From positions 1,736,001 to 1,800,000 of the forward strand of contig NZ_CP020469.1 of the NCBI RefSeq assembly GCF_003031405.1: a DNA stretch of 64,000 bases. The letters are read 5' to 3'. Below are positions 18,912 to 28,472 of this stretch, in pieces. The notes below the pieces were generated by a model. It saw only the letters and a program-made list of their open reading frames with translations. It was not told the origin of the DNA and did no database searches. Made by a program: the position numbers and the translations under genes. Numbering within the stretch: position 1 is the stretch's first letter; each line of letters starts with the position of its first letter. Source of the DNA: Halomonas sp. 'Soap Lake #6' (GTDB lineage: Bacteria > Pseudomonadota > Gammaproteobacteria > Pseudomonadales > Halomonadaceae).

Positions 18912-19708
18912 CACATTCAGATAAACCTTCAGAGCAACATAGTCAGCCAGTTATTAACGTGCGGGGATTGGTTAATCGCTTCGGCGCCAACGTCGTTCAC
19001 GAAAACTTGGATTTAACCCTTAATCAAGGGGAAATCCTTGGGGTCGTAGGCGGTTCAGGAACAGGAAAATCAGTGCTGTTACGCAGTATCGTCGGCTTGA
19101 AACGACCTAATGATGGCACCATTGAAGTATTAGGTACGCGTTTAAATGACCTAAGCGAAGAGCAACGCAGTCAGGTAGAACGCCGCTTTGGCGTGCTGTT
19201 TCAGCGCGGCGCACTATTTAGCTCTTTGAATTTGCAGGAGAATATCGCTTTACCGCTAATTGAACACGCCAAGCTAGGCCGAGAGGAGGCAGAGTACCTG
19301 GCACGACTCAAATTATCGTTAGTAGGCCTTTCTCCTAACACCGCTCTACAATTTCCCGAGTCGCTCTCTGGCGGGATGGTAAAACGTGCCGCCCTGGCAC
19401 GTGCTCTAGCGCTGGATCCAGACATTCTCTTTTTAGATGAGCCTACCGCTGGCCTTGATCCTATCGGCGCGGCAGCCTTTGATGAGCTGCTAGTCACTTT
19501 ACGTGATGCGCTGGGCTTTAGTGTTTTCCTGGTGACTCATGACTTAGACACGCTTTATGCCGCCTGTGACAGGGTAGCAGTGCTTTCTCAAAAAAAGGTG
19601 CTTGTAACTGACACGTTAGCGCGTGTTGCGTCGTATGACGATGAATGGATACAAGACTATTTCCAAGGCCCCAGGGGCAGAGCGGCTCAACACGCTCATC
19701 AAAATTAG
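18908..19708 (+). CDS. mlaF: MlaF-like lipid ABC transporter ATPase
   Basis: A 266-residue ABC ATPase with Walker A GGSGTGKS, the MlaF-type signature LSGGMVKRAALARAL and Walker B ILFLDEPTAGLDP. It starts with GTG, overlapping the permease stop by four bases (GTGA). It should energise the STAS-MlaE permease. A following MCE-domain gene starts 11 bases after its stop. Confidence 0.92.
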   Translation: MTHSDKPSEQHSQPVINVRGLVNRFGANVVHENLDLTLNQGEILGVVGGSGTGKSVLLRSIVGLKRPNDGTIEVLGTRLNDLSEEQRSQVERRFGVLFQRGALFSSLNLQENIALPLIEHAKLGREEAEYLARLKLSLVGLSPNTALQFPESLSGGMVKRAALARALALDPDILFLDEPTAGLDPIGAAAFDELLVTLRDALGFSVFLVTHDLDTLYAACDRVAVLSQKKVLVTDTLARVASYDDEWIQDYFQGPRGRAAQHAHQN

Positions 19709-19719
19709 GAGTAACGCAT

Positions 19720-20661
19720 ATGGAGACACGTGCCCATCATATACTGATCGGTCTCTTTACGCTGTTAACTGGCGCTGGCGCCCTGCTCTTTGCCTTATGG
19801 ATGAGCCATGCAGCTGGTGAACGTGACTATCAGCCTTACCAGATCTTATTTGAGCGCAGCGTAAGCGGCCTCTCAGTTGGAGGCAAAGTGCAATATAACG
19901 GTATAGAGGTAGGGGATGTGACTGCTTTGGAGCTGAACCCCAGTGATCCGCGTCAGGTCATTGCTGCTATTCGTGTCTACAAAGATACCCCTGTTAAATC
20001 AGACACCCGTGCGAAGCTGGCATTTGCCAGCATTACCGGCAGCATGTCTGTTCAACTTCATGGAGGTTCTCCGGAAAGCCCTCTCTTGATGGAGCAAACC
20101 GACGATGCAGTTCCGTTTATTCGGTCCGACCCCTCACCAATCGCCACCTTGTTTGATGAAAGTGAAGTAATGATCGAAAACATCAATGCGATCTTGAAAA
20201 GCGTCAATGAGCTATTTGATGATAGTAACCGCGAACAAGCCGGTAACATCTTAACGAATATCTCTCGCATTACCGATATGATTGCTTCTCAGCAAGATGC
20301 GCTTGACGAAAATATGGCGCTATTTGGTGACGCATCGCGCCAAGCAACCTCTACCCTGGCAAGCATTGATACGCTTAGCCAGGAAACGACACGATTACTC
20401 AGCCAGGATGGTCAAATGGTGATGGAGAGCGTCGCTGGTGCCAGCCGCGATGTGGCGAGCGCTGCCCAGCGTATTGAGCAACTAGTCAACGACAATTCGA
20501 GCTCTGTAGAACGTGCGCTTCAAGGGACGAGAGATATCGCGCCAGCGCTTTCTGCCTTGCGCTCTACTTTGAATTCACTGGACCGCATTACCCGCCAGCT
20601 CGAAGAAAGCCCCAGGGACTTCTTCCTGGGCCGAGATCAGGTAGAGGAGTTCCGCCCATGA
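19720..20661 (+). CDS. mlaD: MCE-domain (MlaD-like) lipid transporter protein
   Basis: A 313-residue protein with one N-terminal membrane helix (HHILIGLFTLLTGAGALLFALWM) and an MCE domain at about residues 38-120 (FERSVSGLSVGGKVQYNGIEVGDV). A long helical C-terminal region follows (IERALQGTRDIA, LDRITRQLEES). This is longer than E. coli MlaD (about 180) and closer to PqiB-like or Pseudomonas-type MCE proteins with helical tails. The ATG at 19720 has GGAG 8 bases upstream. A longer frame from 19645 would overlap mlaF. Confidence 0.9.
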   Translation: METRAHHILIGLFTLLTGAGALLFALWMSHAAGERDYQPYQILFERSVSGLSVGGKVQYNGIEVGDVTALELNPSDPRQVIAAIRVYKDTPVKSDTRAKLAFASITGSMSVQLHGGSPESPLLMEQTDDAVPFIRSDPSPIATLFDESEVMIENINAILKSVNELFDDSNREQAGNILTNISRITDMIASQQDALDENMALFGDASRQATSTLASIDTLSQETTRLLSQDGQMVMESVAGASRDVASAAQRIEQLVNDNSSSVERALQGTRDIAPALSALRSTLNSLDRITRQLEESPRDFFLGRDQVEEFRP

Positions 20662-21272
20662 GCTTTCGTCTTACATTTAGTCCCCTAACACTGACGGCGG
20701 TGTTACTCATTAGTGGCTGCTCGATACTGCCTGAAAGTGAGCCAGCCACCCTGTATCGCCTACCTGCATCAGATCCCTCTATTGCTCACTCTTCTAGTGC
20801 TGTTTCGATTCCCTTAAGACTCGGAATTGCCACCCCCGAGGCAGGCCACTTGCTGAGCGGCAACCGCATTGTGGTTTATCCCCAGCGTAACGTGGTCAAT
20901 GTATACGAAGGTTCACGCTGGCATGAAAACGCCCCAGACATGCTGCAAGCCCGCCTCATATCAGGTTTGCAGCAGCGCCAGCTATTTACCAGCGTGGGCA
21001 GTGATCGCCTGCCTAATGACCTACTGCTACTTAGTGAGTTGCGTCACTTTCAAAGCGAGTATGACACCACCCCTCCCAGCATTAACCTTCAATTAGACGT
21101 ACAGCTGGTAGGTACTCACGATCGTCAGCCAATAGTGGCAAAAAGCTTCGCTACCCGCGCCCAGGCAAGTAGCGTCGAGATTCCTGACGTAGTTGATGCC
21201 TTTGGCCAAGCAAGTGACGTACTAACCGAGCAGCTGGCAGTATGGTTACTAGAGCAATCAAGTGGCTTGTGA
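20658..21272 (+). CDS. ABC-type transport auxiliary lipoprotein (PqiC-like)
   Basis: A 204-residue lipoprotein with signal and lipobox (TAVLLISGC, Cys about residue 21). The body resembles the ABC_trans_aux family (IATPEAGHLLSGNRIVVYPQRN, FTSVGSDRLPNDLLLLSELRHF). In PqiABC-type systems this lipoprotein sits at the outer membrane and completes the lipid path. The start overlaps the MCE gene (ATGA). Its 3' end overlaps the convergent kinase gene by 15 bases with no visible terminator. Confidence 0.83.
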   Translation: MSFRLTFSPLTLTAVLLISGCSILPESEPATLYRLPASDPSIAHSSSAVSIPLRLGIATPEAGHLLSGNRIVVYPQRNVVNVYEGSRWHENAPDMLQARLISGLQQRQLFTSVGSDRLPNDLLLLSELRHFQSEYDTTPPSINLQLDVQLVGTHDRQPIVAKSFATRAQASSVEIPDVVDAFGQASDVLTEQLAVWLLEQSSGL

Positions 21273-23132
21273 GCCACTTATAGGTGCTTGCGTAAGGTGC
21301 TTGCGCAAATAGGCCCGGGGGTCTTTGGGATAATAGTGCTCTGGCTGGCGTTCCAGGTGAGTGAAAAAGCGCGTATCTTTATAGGGCATTTTCATAAATC
21401 CAGACACGCCCAGCCCTTCGATTTGGCTAACCGAGTCCAGCATGCGCGCCAGCAAACTGCAAAACTCTTGCTCCCGACCGGGGTCAAGTAGCCGGTAATA
21501 GCTGTGAATCTTAAGGTGCTTAGGCAGTGCTTCGAAGATAATCATGCCGGTATGGTGAATATCATTAAGTTGCTGCAGTATCTGAATGATGCTTTCAGGA
21601 AGCGCTAGCAGCTCTTCTGGGTCAGGGCCATCCTCAAAGTAGCTGTGCTGACGAGTACGGTCTTCCATTTCAGGCATCGCGCTTAGCTCATAACTAATCG
21701 CCATATTAGACTCGCAGTGAAACGAGTGCTCCGCACTTAGGCGCTCTATGTGGAGGGTTTGGCGGGCATTAAACAGGCAGCTTTTGAAAATCCCCTGACG
21801 GTGGATAGCACGGGCCAGATGCACCATGTTATTTACAGCCTCAATAAAGGCTGGCTTTAGCTCTGGATCGTGTAGATTTAAGGAAGAGTCGATATAGACC
21901 CCTTCTCGCTCCCAGCGAACTGCCAAACCACCCACCACTGGATATTTACCCAAACGGCTCACCGATGCCAGAAACGCTTTTTCGGTTTCCCCCATGCCCT
22001 GCATGAACTGCTTATAATAGCGGTCTAACTGCACGTCATTAACGTCGTTTAAAGTCTCTTCAGCATTTGCCTCACGCAAGAATGCTTTGCGCGAGCTATA
22101 CACCACAGTATCTATTTCTTGACGCGTAGGCCGTCCCCAAACCGGCACCAAGGGAGGATGTCGAGCCACGGGCAGATCAATCATGACTGTCTTTTCCAGG
22201 CGCGGCATAACACGCAAAAAATAGTCGCCCGCACGGCGACGCACCTGTGGGTCTGGATCCAACATGCCATCCAGGGTTCGAGCAAACTCCATCGGCAACC
22301 CTAGAGAGCTGGCGGGAATCGCACGGTGGCCAAACCTGCAGGATTGGGCAGATGCCAACGCATAGAGTGTTCCCGCTACGCCCTGCTCATCAAAGCGTGG
22401 TGATGAAAGCGCACCATTGAGCTGCTCATCACCAATAAAGTACACATCCCCAAGACGTGCATTGGTTTGCTGCAAATTATCGGACATTAGCTCCATCACA
22501 TTAGCGCCTACAAACTGCAGCTTTTCATCCAACTGGGCAAATACAGATGACCCCCAATCAATCAGCGCAACTTGCTCAGTGGAGGGGTCAAACACCAAAT
22601 TGGAAGGTTTGATATCACCATGCACAACGGGTCGGGCATTGGGGCCTGCTTCACGGCGCAGCACGGTAAGGATATCCGCTAGTTGAGTGGCAATGCGGAT
22701 AATTAAGCGGGGGGAAAGTTTTCCCTCTTTAAGGGATACCTGCTCTAGATTCCAGCCAGGCGCACGCTCCATTACCAGAATGGATTGACCTCTAGCACGC
22801 TGGTAGGCTACCAACTTAGGAATACGTGGATGTGCCACCTGGTCAAGCATGAATGCTTCTTCTTCAAGGCGCTCTTGCAGGTGCATTGGCAAAGTAATAC
22901 GCGAGAACTTAAATACGTAATGAGCCGGGGCACCTTGAGCCAGTGCACTGCCCGCAAACACAAAGCCGTAGGCACCTTTACCTATCAGTTCAATGTCCGT
23001 GTAGCCCAGTTGGGTGAGCTGTGTTTGACACAGCGCCACCCAATCCTTGAGCTTACGAGCATCGTGATGGCTTAGCAGATATACCGACTGCTCTTCTGGT
23101 ATGTAGAACTGCTGAAGCGGTGCCTGAGACAT
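21258..23132 (-). CDS. Ser/Thr protein kinase-like protein with large C-terminal domain
   Basis: The 624-residue protein has an N-terminal protein kinase fold (about residues 45-310). It shows a glycine loop GKGAYGFVF (51-59), a candidate ATP-lysine K75 (YVFKFSR), a catalytic loop HGDIKPSN (171-178; HRD replaced by HGD) and DWG in place of DFG (192-194). Residues about 340-610 form a helical domain I do not recognise. No membrane segment or PASTA repeats are seen. It lies 11 bases after the E2 gene of the branched-chain dehydrogenase with the same orientation, but the Shine-Dalgarno is poor. Kinase activity and the link to the dehydrogenase are inferences. Confidence 0.82.
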   Translation of the reverse strand: MSQAPLQQFYIPEEQSVYLLSHHDARKLKDWVALCQTQLTQLGYTDIELIGKGAYGFVFAGSALAQGAPAHYVFKFSRITLPMHLQERLEEEAFMLDQVAHPRIPKLVAYQRARGQSILVMERAPGWNLEQVSLKEGKLSPRLIIRIATQLADILTVLRREAGPNARPVVHGDIKPSNLVFDPSTEQVALIDWGSSVFAQLDEKLQFVGANVMELMSDNLQQTNARLGDVYFIGDEQLNGALSSPRFDEQGVAGTLYALASAQSCRFGHRAIPASSLGLPMEFARTLDGMLDPDPQVRRRAGDYFLRVMPRLEKTVMIDLPVARHPPLVPVWGRPTRQEIDTVVYSSRKAFLREANAEETLNDVNDVQLDRYYKQFMQGMGETEKAFLASVSRLGKYPVVGGLAVRWEREGVYIDSSLNLHDPELKPAFIEAVNNMVHLARAIHRQGIFKSCLFNARQTLHIERLSAEHSFHCESNMAISYELSAMPEMEDRTRQHSYFEDGPDPEELLALPESIIQILQQLNDIHHTGMIIFEALPKHLKIHSYYRLLDPGREQEFCSLLARMLDSVSQIEGLGVSGFMKMPYKDTRFFTHLERQPEHYYPKDPRAYLRKHLTQAPISGSQAT

Positions 23133-23143
23133 GGGTTGCTGTA

Positions 23144-24409
23144 CTAGCCCAAGTGCAGCAGCATAGTTTCTGGCGCTTCTAAAAAGCCTTTCCAGGCATT
23201 GCAGAAACGCGCGATAGTGCCGCCATCAATAAAGCGGTGGTCTCCTGCCCAGGTAATCGTCATGATCGCACGACGCTGCACCTCCCCCTGCACATCAAAG
23301 CGTGGCAGCCACTGGGTTTTACCAATAGCGACAATTGCCGCTTCTGGGGCATTGATAATCGGTGCCGCATAGGTGCCACCAAGCGCCCCAATATTGGAAA
23401 TGCTGATCGTGCCGCCTTTGAGATCTGCTTGATCTACACGCCCCTCCCGAGCGGAGGTGGTTAACCGCCCCACTTCACGGGCAATATCGAGTAACGTCAG
23501 TTGCTCAACGCCTTTTACATTAGGCACCAGCAGACCCGCTTTACTGTCTACTGCCATCCCAATATTACACTGGGGGAAATAGTGAAGCTCATCCCCTGCT
23601 GCATTCAGTTGAGCATTCACAATAGGGACTTGAGCAACAGCAAGCGCCATCGCTTTCATAAAAAAGGGCATCAACGTCAAGCGCTCACCCTGAGCTTCTA
23701 CTAGCGGTTTCAAGCGCTCGCGTAGTGCTAGCAGGTCTGTGACATCAATTTCCTCACCGTAGTGGAAGTGCGGAATAGTGCTTGCTGCTTCGACCATCCG
23801 CTTAGCCATCACAGCACGCACGCCGCGGAGAGGCTCAACCCTAGGCGCCTGCGGTTCGATTCGCGTTACAGGCTGTCCGCTGGTATGACTTACGGGTGTT
23901 GGCACTGGCTCCGCATGGTCAAGATGCGCCAGTACGTCCTCTTTTAATACCCGGCCATCTTTACCGCTGCCAGCAATATCGGTTAACTGCAGATTATGCT
24001 CGCGTACAAGGCGTCGCACCGCAGGGCTGGCGGGCACTTTAACTTTATTATCTACGGCCACGCTAGATGCAGCGTGTGGAGACGATGTTTCAGTAGGCTT
24101 GAGCGATGATTGGGCTTGTTCAGTTACATTGGATACTTCAGCGATATCAGCATCGCTATCCTGCCCTACCTCATTTTCTACCTGGTAGGCATACAATGGC
24201 GCATGTACCTTGGCAATTTGCCCCTGAGGAACGTAGAGCTTAGTGACTACTCCTGACTCAGGGGCGGTGATTTCAACCAACGCCTTATCGGTCATCACCT
24301 CAACGATAGGCTGATCCTCTTCAATGTGGTCGCCTTCTGCGACGCGCCATTCAACCACTTCACACTCAACGATACCTTCACCGATATCCGGCAGTAAAAA
24401 ATCACTCAT
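23144..24409 (-). CDS. bkdB: Branched-chain 2-oxoacid dehydrogenase E2 (lipoamide acyltransferase)
   Basis: A 421-residue E2 with one lipoyl domain (TDKALVEITAP, lipoyl Lys42) and an Ala/Ser-rich linker. A peripheral-subunit-binding domain lies at about 128-170 (ASPAVRRLVREHNLQLTDIAG). The catalytic acyltransferase domain ends with DHRFIDGGT (His391). The single lipoyl domain and the E1alpha/E1beta neighbours favour the branched-chain complex over pyruvate dehydrogenase. The start has GGGAGAAC upstream. No E3 gene follows, so the complex must use lipoamide dehydrogenase encoded elsewhere. Confidence 0.9.
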   Translation of the reverse strand: MSDFLLPDIGEGIVECEVVEWRVAEGDHIEEDQPIVEVMTDKALVEITAPESGVVTKLYVPQGQIAKVHAPLYAYQVENEVGQDSDADIAEVSNVTEQAQSSLKPTETSSPHAASSVAVDNKVKVPASPAVRRLVREHNLQLTDIAGSGKDGRVLKEDVLAHLDHAEPVPTPVSHTSGQPVTRIEPQAPRVEPLRGVRAVMAKRMVEAASTIPHFHYGEEIDVTDLLALRERLKPLVEAQGERLTLMPFFMKAMALAVAQVPIVNAQLNAAGDELHYFPQCNIGMAVDSKAGLLVPNVKGVEQLTLLDIAREVGRLTTSAREGRVDQADLKGGTISISNIGALGGTYAAPIINAPEAAIVAIGKTQWLPRFDVQGEVQRRAIMTITWAGDHRFIDGGTIARFCNAWKGFLEAPETMLLHLG

Positions 24410-24426
24410 GGCTGTTCTCCCTGGCG

Positions 24427-25404
24427 CTAAAAGTTCACGCTTTCGCGAATCGCTTCAAAAATTTTCAGATGATCGGGCAGATACTCTTTTTCCAGCACTA
24501 ATGGAAAAGGGGTATCTAGCCCGGTTACCCGACTAATCGGCGATTCCAGATAGAGAAAACAGCGCTCTTGAATTGTCGCTGCGATTTCACCGGCAAAGCC
24601 ACCAGTTAAAGGAGCTTCATGGCTAACAATCAGACGTCCGGTTTTAAACACTGATTCAGCTACTGTATCCGCATCCCATGGCAGCAGCGTGCGTAAATCA
24701 ATAACTTCGCAAGCAATGCCCTGCTCTTCGGCAAGCTCAGCAGCTTTGCCAATGACTTCCATTTGAGCGCCCCAGCCTACCAGTGTGATATCGCTGCCCT
24801 CTTTGATGACCTCAGCCTCGCCAATCGGCAGTTGGTAGTCCTCCTCAGGGACATCACCTACTGCAGCACGGTAGAGCCGTTTAGGTTCAAGATAAAGCAC
24901 CGGATCTGGATCACGAATAGCCGCCAGGAGCAGTCCCTTAGCTTGATAAGGGTTACGGGGCACGACAACCTTTAAGCCCGGGGTATGGGTGAAATAAGCT
25001 TCTGGTGACTGGGAGTGATAGAGGCCACCTGCAATTCCACCGCCATAGGGCGTACGGATAGTTAAACCACCTACGTTAAACAAATCACCTGAGCGATAGC
25101 GGAATTTGGCTGTTTCGTTAACGATTTGGTCAAAGGCAGGGAAGATGTAATCGGCAAACTGAATTTCAGCAACAGGTACCGAACCTTGTGCTGCCAAGCC
25201 GTTGGCAAAGCCGATTATGCCTTGCTCTACCAACGGCGTATTAAAGCAGCGTGCTTTGCCGTATTTTTCCTGTAAATGGCTGGTAGCGCGAAATACACCA
25301 CCAAACACCCCCACGTCTTCACCGAAGCAGATGACTTTCTCATCTTCGGCCATGGCGATATCGAGGGCATTATTAATCGCCTGCAACATATTCATAGTAG
25401 GCAT
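24427..25404 (-). CDS. bkdA2: Branched-chain 2-oxoacid dehydrogenase E1 beta subunit
   Basis: A 325-residue transketolase-like E1beta subunit ([65 protein letters not shown]). It forms an alpha2beta2 thiamine diphosphate decarboxylase with the upstream subunit. I start it at the ATG at 25404 (MPTMNML), one base after the E1alpha stop. The upstream extension to 25479 lies within the E1alpha gene and is not E1-like. It ends 17 bases before E2. Confidence 0.9.
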   Translation of the reverse strand: MPTMNMLQAINNALDIAMAEDEKVICFGEDVGVFGGVFRATSHLQEKYGKARCFNTPLVEQGIIGFANGLAAQGSVPVAEIQFADYIFPAFDQIVNETAKFRYRSGDLFNVGGLTIRTPYGGGIAGGLYHSQSPEAYFTHTPGLKVVVPRNPYQAKGLLLAAIRDPDPVLYLEPKRLYRAAVGDVPEEDYQLPIGEAEVIKEGSDITLVGWGAQMEVIGKAAELAEEQGIACEVIDLRTLLPWDADTVAESVFKTGRLIVSHEAPLTGGFAGEIAATIQERCFLYLESPISRVTGLDTPFPLVLEKEYLPDHLKIFEAIRESVNF

Positions 25405-25405
25405 C

Positions 25406-26611
25406 TTACACTTCCCCCTGAGAGTGATTGGCCGGATCAACATCCAAGTCGAGAGACTTAGCACCTTTTGGGTACGCATCTGGATAGCGTCGAATATGAC
25501 GCTTGAGCTGATCTAGCTGACGCTGTAAAGCAGGGGTAACATCGGCGTAGACATCGCTAATTAGCGAGTCCAGTGGCGGAGAAGAGCGTTTTTCTGCTCG
25601 CTTCATCGTGTCAAGAACCTCTCGACGCAGAGTTTCTTGCTGGCTGGCTTCTTCCTCATCACTCCACCAGCCCTTTTTCACCAACCACTTTTGTAAACGC
25701 AGTAGCGGATCCTTAGCTCGCCATACCTCTTCCTCATCCTTCGAACGATAGCCTGAGGGGTCATCGGATGAAGAGTGAGCAGCGAGTCGGTAGGACATTG
25801 CTTCGATCAGTACGGGTTGATTCTGCTCTACGGCAATTTTGCGGGCTTGTGTCGTCGCCTCAAATACCGCTAGCGCATCATTGCCATCTACCCGGATTAC
25901 GTGCATGTGGTAGCCAAATGCTCTCGGTGCGATACCATCTGCGGCAAACTGCTCAGTGGATGGTGTTGAAATGGCGTAGCCATTGTTGCGACAGAAAAAA
26001 ATCACCGGTACTTGATGGACTGAGGCCATATTCAGGGCGGCATGGAAATCCCCTTCAGAGGCGGCACCTTCGCCAAAAAATGTCAGCGTACAGTGCCCAT
26101 CACCGGCCAACTTTTGACCATATGCGTAGCCTGTAGCCTGAGGGATCTGGGTCGCAAGAGGGGATGAAATGGTCATGTAGTGCAGCTTGCGCGAGCCATA
26201 GTGGATCGGCATTTGACGGCCTTTGCCATAATCCAGCTCATTACCGAACAGCTGGTTCATGAACTCATCAATAGAGAAGCCACGGTACATCAAGGCGCCC
26301 TGCTCACGGTATTGCGCCATAATCATGTCCGCGTCATCTAACGCTGCTGCCGCCCCAACAACCGCGGCTTCTTCACCTGTACACTGCATGTAAAAACTTA
26401 GCCGCCCCTGGCGTTGGGCAGCCATCATGCGCTCATCGAGGATGCGAGTTGCCAGCATAGCCTGATAGAGCCGTCTAGCATGATCACGTTCTAACGCTGG
26501 TTCACTAGCACCTTGATAAAGCTCACCCTCTGGGTTAAGCAAGCAAAAGGTATCTATTGAAAACTCGTCGCCGGTCATAAAGCGCGGCTGATGTACGTAC
26601 TCGGTCATCAT
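25406..26611 (-). CDS. bkdA1: Branched-chain 2-oxoacid dehydrogenase E1 alpha subunit
   Basis: The 401-residue E1alpha has the thiamine diphosphate motif ([16 protein letters not shown] to NN, residues about 179-210). It also has the loop [17 protein letters not shown] (274-290), which aligns with the phosphorylation loop of mammalian BCKDH E1alpha (HHSTSDDSSAYR). The first Ser (S280) matches mammalian site 1. It is the first gene of the bkd operon, with AAGGAT 5 bases before the first of two adjacent ATGs (26611 or 26608). The complex oxidatively decarboxylates branched-chain 2-oxoacids to acyl-CoAs. Confidence 0.9.
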   Translation of the reverse strand: MMTEYVHQPRFMTGDEFSIDTFCLLNPEGELYQGASEPALERDHARRLYQAMLATRILDERMMAAQRQGRLSFYMQCTGEEAAVVGAAAALDDADMIMAQYREQGALMYRGFSIDEFMNQLFGNELDYGKGRQMPIHYGSRKLHYMTISSPLATQIPQATGYAYGQKLAGDGHCTLTFFGEGAASEGDFHAALNMASVHQVPVIFFCRNNGYAISTPSTEQFAADGIAPRAFGYHMHVIRVDGNDALAVFEATTQARKIAVEQNQPVLIEAMSYRLAAHSSSDDPSGYRSKDEEEVWRAKDPLLRLQKWLVKKGWWSDEEEASQQETLRREVLDTMKRAEKRSSPPLDSLISDVYADVTPALQRQLDQLKRHIRRYPDAYPKGAKSLDLDVDPANHSQGEV

Positions 26612-26741
26612 TATTATCCTTGTATTGCCCCTTTTGAGGGCAGTGTTGTCGGTGTTGACCTTTTATGCCAGTGGATTTATCTGACAGGGATCAACGCAAC
26701 ACAAGGACATTAACTCAGCAGGCTACTTTAGGGGATACAAC

Positions 26742-27512
26742 TTAAGACGCAGAAAGGCGCGAGTAGAGCTTTTTTTGATAAAAATCGAAGATGCTATCAA
26801 CCATCAAAGCAAGCAGTGCAATCAGCAAAGCTCCTTGGACTACATAAGCCATATTACCATTCACAATGCCTGCGATAATCGGATCGCCTAAATTACTGGC
26901 TCCTACGGTTGCTCCCAAAGCGGCAGTAGCTATATTAATTGTCACTGATGTTCGTATGCCCGCTAGTATTACCGGGGCCGCCAACGGCAGTTCGACACAG
27001 CGAAGTACCTGCCAAGAAGTCATCCCCATAGCTCGTGCCGACTGTTTGATATCCGTATCAACCCCCTGAAGGCCTGCCAATGTATTACGCACAATAGGTA
27101 ATAGCCCATACAGTATGAGCGCCACGATAATTGGCAACGTGCCGAAACCCAGCATGGGCACTGCAAGCGCCAACACAGCAACTGGAGGAAACGTTTGCCC
27201 TAGCGAAGCTAATTGCCCGACAAGAGGTAAAAAATCACGACCACGCCGGCGAGTAACCGCTATACCTGCAAGCACACCCACAATAATTGTGCACAGAGCC
27301 GCGATACCCACAACCAACACATGGCGCCCCAGCAACGTATAAAAATCTGCCCGACGGTAGATTACCTGACGCGCGTCCGGTTCCAACCAACGAAATAGCC
27401 CTTCCAGATAAGGTATCCCAAACAGAGTGACCAGCAGTAATGTCCCCCAAATAAGGGGTAATACATGAGCTTGGTTTGCACTAAGCGGGCCAGTGTAGCG
27501 ATTAATATGCAT
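26742..27512 (-). CDS. yehW: YehW-like osmolyte ABC transporter permease
   Basis: A permease of about 256 residues with roughly six helices and the BPD-transport coupling loop (QSARAMGMTSWQVLRCVELPLAAPVILAGI), typical of OpuCB/YehW glycine-betaine-family permeases. I choose the ATG at 27512 (MHINRYTG). A TTG at 27524 would give four more residues. The start overlaps the ATPase gene stop by 11 bases. It is the last gene of the yehZYXW-like operon, whose order matches E. coli. Confidence 0.87.
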   Translation of the reverse strand: MHINRYTGPLSANQAHVLPLIWGTLLLVTLFGIPYLEGLFRWLEPDARQVIYRRADFYTLLGRHVLVVGIAALCTIIVGVLAGIAVTRRRGRDFLPLVGQLASLGQTFPPVAVLALAVPMLGFGTLPIIVALILYGLLPIVRNTLAGLQGVDTDIKQSARAMGMTSWQVLRCVELPLAAPVILAGIRTSVTINIATAALGATVGASNLGDPIIAGIVNGNMAYVVQGALLIALLALMVDSIFDFYQKKLYSRLSAS

Positions 27513-28470
27513 CCCGGGCGCCAACCTTATCGAGTTGAGCCTCTTTGACTATCTTCCTTAGTGAAAGCTCGCCAACTGGCATATCTTGCTGATCTACAAC
27601 TGTAAGTCGGTCGCAATGGTCGCGTAACATCATTGAAAGCGCCTGACGGAGAGAAAACTCAGCCGGAATACGCGACTGGGCTGGGAGCGTTTGTCCCAGA
27701 GATGCCATGTGGTCTTTTACTCGGGTCAATGCGGCTTGCTTAAGCCCCCTTTCCAAACCGCCCAACAGAGAGTCTACAAAAGGATCTGCAGGATGCTGCA
27801 GAAGTGCCAGCGGTGTTCCTTGCTGCACAATGCGACCACTACGCATCACTACCAAATGGTCAGCAAGTTTCAACGCTTCATCCATATCATGGGTTACAAA
27901 AACAACTGTTTTATTTAAACGCGCTTGAAGCTTTGCCAATTCATCTTGGAGATTTACGCGTGTAATTGGGTCTAGCGCCCCAAAAGGTTCGTCCATCAAC
28001 AGGATGTCAGGGTCCGCCGCCAGAGCGCGCGCAACCCCCACCCGCTGTGCCTGACCACCCGACAGCTGATGAGGATATTTATGGGCAAACTCTTCCACCG
28101 GCAAACCCAATAAATTCATCAACTCTTCTACCCGGGCCACCACAGTTTCACGAGGCCACTTTAAAAGCCTGGGCACCAAGCCAATATTGCGTGCCACCGT
28201 CCAATGAGGAAAAAGTCCTGTACTCTGAATCACATAGCCAATGCGACGACGTAACTTCACAGGGTTGTAACTTTGGATATTCTGATCATCAACCAGGATA
28301 TCCCCTGCACTATGTTCAATGAGACGATTAATCATGCGCAGAGTAGTCGATTTACCACAACCAGATGTGCCAACCAGCGCACAAAACTTTCCTTTTGCAA
28401 CACGCAGCGATATATCATCAACAGCTGCTTCATCACCAAACAATTTTGACACGTGGGAAAGTTCGATCAT
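27502..28470 (-). CDS. yehX: YehX-like osmolyte ABC transporter ATPase
   Basis: A 322-residue ATPase with Walker A GTSGCGKS, signature LSGGQAQR, Walker B ILLMDEPFGALDP and a C-terminal CBS-like regulatory tail (about 270-322, LTVVDQQDMPVGELSLRKI). The true start is the ATG at 28470 (MIELSHVSKLFG), preceded by GGAGGA 6 bases upstream. The long 85-codon extension to 28725 is out-of-frame yehY sequence. In the OpuA/OpuC families a CBS module senses ionic strength; whether this short tail does is unknown. Confidence 0.9.
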   Translation of the reverse strand: MIELSHVSKLFGDEAAVDDISLRVAKGKFCALVGTSGCGKSTTLRMINRLIEHSAGDILVDDQNIQSYNPVKLRRRIGYVIQSTGLFPHWTVARNIGLVPRLLKWPRETVVARVEELMNLLGLPVEEFAHKYPHQLSGGQAQRVGVARALAADPDILLMDEPFGALDPITRVNLQDELAKLQARLNKTVVFVTHDMDEALKLADHLVVMRSGRIVQQGTPLALLQHPADPFVDSLLGGLERGLKQAALTRVKDHMASLGQTLPAQSRIPAEFSLRQALSMMLRDHCDRLTVVDQQDMPVGELSLRKIVKEAQLDKVGARDAY

Positions 28471-28472
28471 TA

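Noticed and set aside
23237..23464. Assorted 60-130-codon frames antisense to bkdB, bkdA and other genes
   Set aside because: They follow from codon bias of the sense genes and lack recognisable motifs or ribosome-binding sites.
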